Part shown: one piece after another, positions 55,146 to 64,000 of the stretch
Layout of the letters: the number at the start of each line of letters is the position of its first letter
Numbering within the stretch: the first letter of the stretch is position 1
NCBI GenBank assembly: GCA_037447655.1
Contig: JBBHKE010001817.1
Location: 62,001-126,000, forward strand
DNA length: 64,000 nt
Source: Zygnema cylindricum
Lineage: Eukaryota > Streptophyta > Zygnematophyceae > Zygnematales > Zygnemataceae
Direction of reading: 5' to 3'
Program-made: the position numbers and the translations under genes
The notes under the pieces: generated by a model
Database searches by the model: none
What the model saw: the letters and a program-made list of their open reading frames with translations, nothing else
Told to the model about the DNA's origin: nothing

Positions 55146-57002
55146 GGTTTAGTCATCATGTCAGCAACCATCTCCTCATCTGGTAAATAACTGAGTTTCA
55201 AAACTCTTCCCATAACCTTCTCTCTCACAAAGTGTAGCTTGATAAAAATGTGTTTGCTCTTAAAGTGATGGCTAGGGTTAGATGCAATAGCAATGGCAGC
55301 TTGATTGTCACACCACACTACTTGAGGTCCAGATTGCATAAACAAAAGCTCTTGAAGGAGAGACTTTACCCAAAGTAACTCTTTGACGGCTGCGCTAGCC
55401 GCCATGTACTCAGCCTCCATAGTAGACTGAGCTTCACCTTCTGAAGTTTGCTGCTCCAACAGCATGTCCCACTTCCAATCTTCAGAATGTATCCACTAGT
55501 AGAGCGTCGGCTTGGCATATCTCCATAGCTCGCATTGCTCCATGTCTGAATTTTTACTTCCTCTCCACCGAGAGAGAGTCGGAGGTTTCGAGTTCCTGCA
55601 AGGTATCGAAGAACTCTCTTTGCCGCCTCCCAGTCTGACTTCTTTGAATTTTGCAAACTTCGGCTTAAGGCTCCAACAGCTGCTGCAATATCCGGACGGG
55701 TACAGTTCATGAAGTAGATGAGGCTTCCGACTATCTGCCTGTAAGGAATAGATGACATAAAATCTGCCTCCCCTGACTCCAAAGAGTCATCAATCACAAC
55801 CCCACCATGTGATTCTTTCCCTTCTATTTTCTGTCTGAACTCCATGGGAGTAGCACTTCCCTTTGCCTCTGACATGCTGAACCTTTCAAGCATGTTTCCA
55901 ATGGCTTCTTTCTGTGTCAAATAAATTAGTCTTTGTTTTCTATCCCTTTCTACATGAATTCCCAAAATATATTAGCCTCCCCTAAATCTTTCATTTCGAA
56001 CCGTGAATTTAGAGTTGTTTTTATTTTGTTAATTTCATTAATGGATTTGCTTAGCAACAACAAATCATCAACATAAACAACAATATATATCACTCCATCT
56101 TCCCCTTCCATTACATAAACTGAATGATCTGAACTGATTCTAGTAAAGCCAAGATTTGTCAAAAATTCATCCAGTTTTAGGTTTCACTATCGTGGAGCCT
56201 GCTTCAGACCATAAAGGGACTTCAACAATTTACAGACCATATTTTCTTTCCCTTTTTCTACATATCCCTCTGGTTGCTTCATATATATAACTTCCTCCAA
56301 ATCCCCATGCAAGAAAGCTGTCTTCACATCCATTTGATGCAATTCCATATCCTGTATTGCTGCTAAAGATCAGAGAATCCTAATAGTAGGAAAACGAACT
56401 ACAGGTGAGAACATCACTTCATAATCAATGCCCTCTTTCTGGCTATACCCCTTAGCAACAAGCCTGGCTTTATATCTCTCAATGGTATTATCGGGATTTT
56501 GTTTTAACTTGAATACCCACTTGCAACCAATCGCTTTTCGATCCGGTGGAAGTTCCAGAAGCTCCCAAGTTTGAGCCTCCATAATTGACTTTATCTCGTC
56601 ATTCCCCGCAGCAATCCACAGATCTTTTTCCGGAACGGAGAAAGCTTCTTGAATGGTAAGAGGCTCCCCTGTGATTGCAGAATAAGCATGATCCACTCGG
56701 TCACCTCTCAGACGGCTACTTTGTTTTCTTCCCCCCGGAAAATCTGAAGCGAGACTTGTTGGTCCTCGACGCAGTCTTGGAGGAGGAGGAGGAGGAGGAG
56801 GAGGGGGAGGAGGTTGTCCGATAGTAGTTGCAATAGTAGGTGGATCAAGCAGCCCCAAAACATGTGGTAGTTCAGATGTAGATGAAGAAACCATTGTTTG
56901 CTTGAAAAGAATCTGCTCAAGGATGACATATTCCTGCAATTTTTCTGCCTTTTCCGCCTCATTCATGCTAAAAACATCAACAGATTGACTTTCTTCTTTG
57001 AT
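55141..57002 (-). pseudogene. element E linker, reverse transcriptase and RNase H, broken
   Basis: Proline-rich linker and RT N-terminus (56370-57002), TGA within ILxSLAA (56372-56370), then [14 protein letters not shown]. Adjacent stops TAG and TGA (56189-56184) follow QAPR. YVDDLLLLSK lies near 56060 and a shift near 55960. RNase H (55366-55965) carries a WSNASYGD active-site region, then a further shift near 55430 into DMMTKPL. The TAG is at the same codon as in element D. Confidence 0.88.
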
Positions 57003-57848
57003 CTAAATATTCTTAGCAATCTGAATTATATTTTTTTGAGGATTATACACTCTATATCCTACGGACTCATTATCATAGCCCAAAAATATCCCAAGTACAA
57101 ATTTTGGACTAAATTTCCAATTTGGAAGGTTATCCAACAAAAAACACTTACTTCCAAATACTCTAAAGTGACTAACATTTGGCTTTCTTCCTGTCCACAT
57201 TTCATAAGGTGTTTTATCCTTCACAGATCTAGTTTCTATTCTATTTCTAATGTAAGAAGCACACTGAAAAGCTTCCCCCCATAATTTCGGATCTACACCT
57301 TTATCCATCATCATAGACATAGCACATTCAGTCAAGGTCGTATTGAGTCTTTCAGCCACACCATTCTGTTCCGGAGTGTAAGGAATAGTAAACTCATGAG
57401 GAATTCCATTTTCTTTCAAGTATTCAGCAAAGGCATTTGATACATACTCTCCACCGTTGTCAGATCGCAAAGCAAGGATCGATTTTCCGTGAAGTTTCTC
57501 CGCCCAGATTCGGAAATGCTTGAAATGTGTGAAGACCTCGCTCTTCTCGTTCATAAAGTACACTCGGCTGAAACGTGAGTGGTCATCAGTGAAGGTAACA
57601 AGGTATTTCCTTCCACCAAGGGAAGGAACTTTGGCCGGTCCCCATACATCCGAGTGGATAAGGCCGAGAAGATCCTTTGCTCGATAATCTGATGTCTGTG
57701 GTAGGGGAAGCTTATGAAGCTTTCCTAGAGCACAACCATCACAAACATGGGATTCCTTTTCACCAAGCTTGACACCTTCTATCATATGAGTATTCACCAT
57801 CTTTTCAAGCATCTCATTATGAACATGCCCAAGCCTTTTATGCCACAA
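57003..57848 (-). pseudogene. element E integrase
   Basis: Pre-integrase MWHKRLGHVHNEML, zinc-binding CDGCALGKLHKLP and core motifs SDVWGP, FTDDHSRFSR, SDNGGEY and YTPEQNGVAERLN, then MWTGRKPNVSHFR. It is open throughout. It lies one base out of frame with the protease part. Confidence 0.9.
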
Positions 57849-59218
57849 AACATTTCAGAAAGGACACTGGAGTACACAAAATCAACTTTATTAACCAGGT
57901 CCATCCGATACAACATGTTTGGGCCTCTAGTTCCCACTAAGGCTACTCTCCCATCTTTGCTTACTATCTTTTTGCCTTTGCTCTGAAGAACATCAAAACC
58001 TTTACTTTCTGCAACTGAGGTAGAAAACAAATTTTTCTTAAATTTAGGCACATATAACACATCATGCAAAGTTCTTTTTACAGCTTTGCCATCTATCTCA
58101 CAATTCAGATCTATGCTACCTTTAGCATTAGCTTCCACCGTGGCACCACAAGCATAAAAGATTTGACGAGTAGGGATAGGTGTCATATCCTTGAAATAGG
58201 ATTTGTTCCAACACATGTGGGAAGAACTTTCGGAGTCCATAATCCACCCGAGATCTTTCTCTCCCTCCATCATCTTTGCCATATCAAAGAACTCAGTGTC
58301 ATCAGTTTTAGGAAAACTAACAACCTTTGATTTCTCCTTCTCCATCTCCTTCACCAGCACCTTTTCCTCCGCTGAAAAAGCTGCGGTTTTGCTCGGAGGT
58401 TTCGGTGTAAATGGAGCTCCTCTCACCTTCCATCCTTTCCGGTAAGAACGTGCTTCACACGCTTTTATATACAAAGGACAAAACTTGTACAAATGACCAT
58501 TATTATAGCAATCGACACACCGTTCATATAGCTGAAAGGACTGATTTCCTTGAAATTTATTATCTCTCTCAAACTGAGCATTGTAAGCTACAGCTGGCTT
58601 TCCAGAATTAAATGCCAGCTGATTCGCTTCTTTTTCTAGCACATACTCTATAGCTGTAGCTAGATTCCATCGTGTCTTATCCAATTTTTTCAGTTCATCA
58701 TAGGCACCTTTATACTCACTAGGAAGCCCCCTCACTAAAATCATTGCTTAGTGATACTCAGGAAATGAACCAGCTGAACATGCATTTTCAGCAACACGAA
58801 GTCTGAATTTATTGCAATATTCTGCCATGCTTCCGCCTGTATACTTATATTCCCAGATCTGCCCAGCAGTTATAATCTCATGTTGTGCATTAGCCCTAGA
58901 ATATGTCTTTTTCAAAGCATCCCAAATCTTTGATGCTTTAGAAGCCTGAATGTATGTCATATGCAGCTCTTTAGACATCATTAATTTTATCATAAGAAGA
59001 GCCTGCTCATTCTTTTGATCATATTTTACATCAGTTTCTACCATAGATCCATTAAAAACATCAAAAAGCTTCACTTGTACAAAATAAGACCTTACAAGAT
59101 CTGCCCAATACAGATATTCTCTCCCATCAAAAACTGGAATTCGTGAAAGCGGGCCCGTGACCCGTTGTTCTGAGACAACAGCCGGAACCGAAGACGATGA
59201 AGATGCCGGTGTAGTCAT
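57794..59218 (-). pseudogene. element E gag and protease
   Basis: The ATG (59218-59216) is 56 bp inside the 5' LTR and the frame passes through the primer-binding site. UBN2-type gag is interrupted by TAA (58750-58748). A knuckle CVDCYNNGHLYKFCP follows. The protease site reads MDSESSSHMC, so the conserved Gly of DSG is Glu, which should inactivate it. Confidence 0.88.
59149..59162 (-). other. element E primer-binding site variant
   Basis: GGTCACGGGCCCGC on the element strand directly after the 5' LTR, with the same two changes as element D relative to A/B/C. Confidence 0.62.
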
Positions 59219-60002
59219 CTCGGAACCAAACCAAGCAAGAAACTTTCACAAAAATCGGTCTGAAAAATAGCAACTTCAAAAGTTGATATAACCCAAACCA
59301 TAGATATAATAGCTCTGAAAATATACCACAGAGTATATAATATTAGGATGAACATACACACAAAATTACAAGTAATTCTGCTTACACATTTGTGAGATAT
59401 CCACAGATGAAAATGCCAAAAACAGGCTGTACAGTTTTTGACTACAAAATGTTCATACCTTCAAAGTTATCTAAGTCCTACTAATATACACCAAAGCCTA
59501 TGCTGCTGAACGTACGGAGGCATACCAGCCGTAGAATAAATACCTGCGGCTCGAATCGAACAAGGTACGTCATACAAAAAGATTCCTTTACTAATCAACT
59601 AACCACACAAAGACAAAAATCTACTTAACTAGATATTTACAAAGGAGTAGGATTCTATATGCCACGTCATTTGTCGTGTATGTGGCTCACACGGACCAGC
59701 ATTTGTCGGCGGTCTCCCTCAGCCGCGTACATATCACATTCGGCACCGTAGACAAATCTCCATGTGCCATTTTGTCCTCAAGTGTATCTATGCACAAACA
59801 ATCAAATATTCTGGAGTGTCCTCTTTCTTGTAGTGACTTGTGTCTCGGGAGTATATACAAAGGTGTACTCCCTACCGATCTAGTGGAACATCAATTCTGG
59901 TGTGTAATGAAACGAACTTACAACCAAACATATGCTAATTCGTGAAACTCTCTCTCCCTCACACTCGAGGCATAGAGAGGACTAAAGCTTTCCAAAACAA
60001 CA
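59163..60002 (-). repeat. element E 5' LTR
   Basis: Matches 52902-53741 over its full length with scattered substitutions. The first base on the plus strand is C instead of T. Confidence 0.93.
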
Positions 60003-60563
60003 GATGGCATTCAGTTTGGGGATAATGAAATGATGGATGATTGTAGTGGTTGTGCTCAAGGTAAGGCTCACAGACTTCCCTTTCCCAAAGCTGCCACATA
60101 TAGAGGTGAGAAAGTGTTAGATTTGGTCCACACAGATATTTGGGGACCCGAAAAAGTACCTTCGGTTGGAGGAAAAAGGTTTATGATGACAATAATTGAT
60201 GACAAGTCTAGATACTCTAGAGTCTACTTTTTGAAAACAAAATCTGAAGCATCAACTTACTTCAAAGAATATAAATCTTGGAGTGAGAAGTTGCAAGAAA
60301 CCCCCATTAACAGGATAAGGAGTGATAATAGGGGGGAATATACCTCTAACGAGTTTGAGGAATATCTGAGAGATGAGGGAGTGCAGCACCAGAAAACTGT
60401 ATCATATAACCCGGAACAAAAAGGGGTAGCTGAGAGGTTGAATCGAACACTAGGAGATAGTGCATACAGTATGTTGGCAGACAAGAAAATAGGAAAGAGA
60501 TTTTGGGCAGAAGCAATGAACTGTGCCAATACATTAAGAATAGAGTCCTTACCTCTGTTGTAA
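60003..60563 (+). pseudogene. element C integrase
   Basis: Resumes element C after the duplicated GATGG. It contains CSGCAQGKAHRLPFP, DIWGPEKVP, IDDKSRYSRVYF, the SDNRGEY variant of SDNGGEY and YNPEQKGVAERLN. A shift follows NCAN at about 60530. Confidence 0.9.
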
Positions 60564-61310
60564 AGGGAGTTACACCTTATGAGAGATGGGTTGGAAGGAA
60601 ACCAGATATCTCACACCTTAAAGTATTTGGTAGCCAAGTTTAGAGTCTTGACACGGATAGGAAAAACAGGAAACTAGATGCTAAGGGAAAACCTGGATAC
60701 TTTGTGGGATATGATGAGGATGTTAAGGGATACAGAGTCAATGACTTAGCAAAGAAAGATATCATTCTGGTCAAACACTTAGTTGTCATGGATGAAGGGA
60801 AGTCATTTGACCCCTTCAAATATATAAAGAAGATAAGAATCAGATTTGAGGTCGAAAGTGAGGAGAACTCAGGCGTTCCCGAAAGGGACATGAGTGAAAC
60901 CGTGATTACACATTCAGGGGAGATCCAAGAAACACAATACTCACCGGAAACCTCTCATACTCCTATGGACTTCAAGGAGATAGAAGAAGCGGGACAAGAA
61001 CCAGTTTCCATGGACAGGGGAGCCGATGAGACTGTGAGAAGAAATCCAAGACTTCCATCCATTCTAGCTTCGGAGTTTGAGGGAGGAAGGAGGAGCAGCA
61101 AAAGATTACAGGAAAAACAAGCCGCTCATAAGGTAACTAAGCTATCTCACCCTGATGAGCCTCAGTCTTACTCGGAGGCAGTGAATAGTCCAAAGAAAGA
61201 AAGATGGATTAGAGCCATAAATGATGAGATGGCTTCTATCATGGAAGCAAATACTTGGGAACTAGCGGATTGTCCTCCAGACAGAAAAACCTATTGGGTG
61301 TAAATGGGTA
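60564..61310 (+). pseudogene. element C integrase tail and linker to RT
   Basis: YERWVGRK and the YDEDVKGYRV segment, an acidic linker and FEGGRRSSKRLQEKQ. The start of RT (ANTWELADCPPDRK) ends in a shift at about 61295. Confidence 0.85.
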
Positions 61311-61339
61311 TCTAAACTAAAAGTGAACCCAGATAATAC

Positions 61340-62749
61340 CTTGAGAGATATAAGGCTCGATTGGTAGCGAAGGGGTTCACCCAAAAGGAGGGGATTGACT
61401 ATGAGGAGACCTTTGCTCCAATTGTTCGGTTCCCATCAGTAAGGATTCTCCTCAGTCTGGCAGCAGCGGAAGACACGGAGATACACCAGATGGACATTAA
61501 GACTGCTTTTCTTAATGGTGAGTTAGAGGAAAATTTTTTCATCAGACAACCCGAGGGGTTCGTGGAAGAAGGAGAAAAAAGCAAAGTCTGCAGGCTCATA
61601 AAGTCCTTATATGGACTAAAGCAGGCTCCCCAACAGTGGAATAAGAAACTAGATGAGTTTCTTACCGGTCTGGGATATATCCGTATCAGCTCTGACCATT
61701 CTACCTATATGTTTGAAGATGAGAATGGTGTCATTTTTATTGCAATTTATGTGGATGATTTGCTTATGTTGAGTAAATTTTTGGAAAAGATCAATAAGTT
61801 AAAGAAAGATCTTAGAAGCAGATTTGGTATGAAGGATTTAGGGGAAGCAAGATATATTTTGGGGATTCAAATGGAGAGAGATAGGGGGAAGAAGATTATT
61901 AGACTTACTCAGTCAGAAGCAATAGGTAATATGCTTGAGAAATTCCAGATGGAAAATGCTAACAGTTGTACCACTCCCATGGACTTGAAAAATGGAAGTG
62001 ATGGGAGTGTAGAAGGAGGAGTGATGATCTTAGACGATCAGATGAGTGCAGAGGAAAGAGAATTTATGAAGTCTATCCCTTATAGACAGGCCGTAGGAAG
62101 TTTAATTTATTTTATGAACTGTACCAGACCAAACATAGCGGCAGCAGTTGGAGTACTCAGTAGGAGTCTTAATGATCCTAGGAAGAGAGACTGGGAGGTA
62201 GCCAAAAGAGTCATGAGATATCTGGTGGGAACTAGAGAGTTATGGTTGCATTTGGGAGGGGAGCACACTGACATCACTACTTGGAGTGACGCCAGATATG
62301 GGGACGCACCTATGAGACGATGCATTCCTGGGTATGCGTTGTATGTTGGGGAAGGTGCTTGCTGTTGGAGCAGTAAGCAACAAAAGGTGGTTGCTCAGTC
62401 CGCTATGGAGGTTGAGTACATGGCCTCTTGTTCTTCTGTGAAAGAGTTGATGTGGGTCAAGTCCTTGCTGCATAAACTGGGGTATATGAAGAAGGGAGTG
62501 CATGAAGTGTTTTGTGATAATCAAGCGACCATAGCAATTGCAACCAATCCAAAACATCATTTTAAGACTAAACATATGGACATAAGATTATGTTTTGTTA
62601 GAGAAAAAGTGGAGAATAAAATAGTGAATCTTGTATATAGATCTGATGAGGAAATGGTGGCTGACATGATGACCAAACTTGTGCCCTCTCCAAAGTTAAA
62701 ATATTGTAGGGAAAAATGTGGATTAAAAGAAAAGTTAAAATTAGACTAG
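61340..62749 (+). pseudogene. element C reverse transcriptase and RNase H
   Basis: Copia-type RT/RNase H, continuous for more than 460 codons from MVAKGFTQKEG (61361). It has [25 protein letters not shown], the YVDDLL metal site near 61750, WSDARYGD, an EVEYMA variant of the EAEYMA motif and ADMMTK. It is separated from the upstream part by shifts, but this domain itself has no stop. Confidence 0.92.
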
Positions 62750-62762
62750 AAAATAAGGGGAG

Positions 62763-63812
62763 TGTTGAAATAAGTAGTATATTTATTGTATTTTATAGGT
62801 CTAAATTAATTAGCAGAAAACATATACAGAAAATGTAGGCAGCCTGCCTCCATCTCTTCTCTCTCGCCCCCATACTTGTTGTAGCCACTGAAGGAGAGAG
62901 AGAGCAATGGAGCCATGGTTATTTCAGCTCCATAGGAAGGACTAAATAGTGACTTAAGTCACTCTCAACAAAAGGTTGAGTCCGGCAAGACTCGAACCCC
63001 CGACCGGCATAGCGCGGCGTAGCCGTTAGCTCTAACCACTCTGTCGTAGAAGTCCGTTAGGAGATATAGGGTTTCATTAATATTTAAACTATTGTGTTAT
63101 ACAGAAATCATTTAACTGAAACTCTTTACGCCACGGATAGATACAGTTGTACAAAGTACGAAGTACTGTACTCATTTGAAACGGATATCGCGCATTTTGT
63201 TTCGACAGCGAAAAAAATATCGCGCAAGTATTTATTACGGTTGAGATTAAATTTCGCGTCAAATCTAACGGCGCACATCATCGCCAAAATCCCGGAATGG
63301 TCACTTTGGCATTTAGTGACGTGGCATGACCTAGCGCCACGTGGAGAGAAGACATTCGGTCGCGGGAATTCCGAGGAACGTATGGACGAGTGGAAAATGG
63401 ACACGCGTCCGCCTAATGGCCTTGTCGTACAGAGGTCGTACAGAAAGTACATCGGCAGTAGTACTTTCTAGTACTATACAGTGTTGCGATTGGTTCTTAC
63501 AGGCAGTAGATAGGAGTTGTGAGAGAGAACTAGGAAAAACTAGGACTTAGGAAAAATTAGGTAGATAGTCCTCTCTCTCTCTCAGAGTTAGTATAAATTG
63601 GCATCTTTGCCACCTTATAACTTATCGCCTGGTTGGGAGTTTTCAGCGATTTCTTTTTCTACGGACTCAGGGGAGTCCAGGCTGCACAAGGGTGCAGTCA
63701 GATTGTCTGCTTGTCTGCTTAAGTAGCAGTGGTTGCCATTCAAAGTGGGTTAGTTAATAACTATCTAGAGGCTTATTGTATTCTGTAGTCCAATGGAGGA
63801 CACAGAATTGCA
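62763..63812 (+). repeat. element C 3' LTR
   Basis: Matches 50266-51316 with scattered substitutions and small indels, with the same stem-loop, TATA region and antisense tRNA-like segment. Confidence 0.95.
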
Positions 63813-63813
63813 A

Positions 63814-64000
63814 TCTGCCCTATCTCTATATACACGGAAGTATGCGGCAGTTTCTGCTATGACAGAAATGGCACCCGCATATTTTAGATCTTTAGCTATA
63901 ACAGGCAGTCCAGAAATTCTTTTCCAAGTTGCGGTACCCACATTGTATGACTCTGCAGGTTACAAAATTTCATCGGAAATACCTGAGGTCCCTCATCAGT
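63814..64000 (+). CDS. unidentified reading frame, part downstream of element C
   Basis: 62 open codons to the window edge (contains YAAVSAMTEMAPAYFRSLA), in frame with 50163-50265 once the duplicated target site is counted once. No motif recognised. It has no stop in a region where random frames close quickly. Confidence 0.4.

Larger units (their letters stand above)
52897..60007 (-). mobile_element. retroelement E: Ty1/copia-type, inserted in element C
   Basis: The element proper is 52902-60002, with target duplication GATGG (52897-52901, 60003-60007). Both LTRs are 840 bp (52902-53741, 59163-60002). The order gag-PR-IN-RT-RH runs on the minus strand with several stops and shifts. A solo LTR (F) interrupts the end of RNase H. 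Closest relative here is element D. Confidence 0.95.
50261..63817 (+). mobile_element. retroelement C: Ty1/copia-type, interrupted by element E
   Basis: The element proper is 50266-63812. LTRs are 50266-51316 and 62763-63812. The flanks are ATTTG and ATCTG, a 5-bp duplication with one mismatch. The primer-binding site follows the 5' LTR and the purine tract CTAGAAAATAAGGGGAG precedes the 3' LTR. The coding part is split at 52901/60003 by the 7.1-kb element E. Confidence 0.93.

Overview
This is a nuclear window from a green-lineage (streptophyte-type) eukaryote. Three host genes support this. The first is the opening coding exon of a plant-type cofactor-independent phosphoglycerate mutase (minus strand, 153-457). 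The second is an intron-containing P-class pentatricopeptide-repeat (PPR) gene (plus strand, 8896-14964). The third is a plastid-type ABC1 atypical kinase closest to plant ABC1K3 (minus strand, 21114-23537). PPR arrays of this kind and a plastoglobule-type ABC1K point to a plant or charophyte alga; I cannot name the species. Gene density is very low and most of the window is transposable-element sequence.

Layout. 1-1.0 kb: start of the phosphoglycerate mutase gene with a very long pyrimidine tract upstream. 1.0-8.8 kb: nested small DNA transposons, including a TACACC-ended TA-target family, a hAT-like family with 8-bp target duplications, and a 2.6-kb element with TAGTGTTG ends. 8.9-15.0 kb: the PPR gene, whose first long intron carries two abutted 3'/5' splice sites, one of them compatible with a one-nucleotide exon. 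16.0-18.7 kb: an old foldback element carrying a minisatellite and a hAT-like insertion. 21.1-23.6 kb: the ABC1K gene with an uninterrupted coding region. 24.3-27.1 kb: satellites.

27.2-64.0 kb is almost entirely Ty1/copia-type LTR retrotransposons, which I label A (27182-30768, minus), H (LTR fragment, 30769-31024), D (31035-37304, minus), G (37310-about 42000, plus, decayed), B (44736-49207, plus, gag only), C (50266-63812, plus), E (52902-60002, minus, inside C) and F (53820-55140, solo LTR inside E). Exact 5-bp target duplications for B, D, E and F, and a near-match for C, give a clear order of insertion. C itself interrupts an unidentified reading frame that continues across its target site (50163-50265 and 63814-64000).

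The most unusual system is the copia lineage itself. In A, B, C, D and E the gag start codon lies inside the 5' LTR, and the reading frame runs through the LTR end and straight through the primer-binding site. In A, B and C that site is GGTTATGGGCCCAC, complementary to the anticodon arm of initiator tRNA-Met rather than to its 3' end, which implies priming by a cleaved half-tRNA. D and E share a two-base variant of the site. B is a gag-only element with an unfamiliar charged C-terminal region and nearly identical LTRs, so a recent trans-mobilised insertion is likely.
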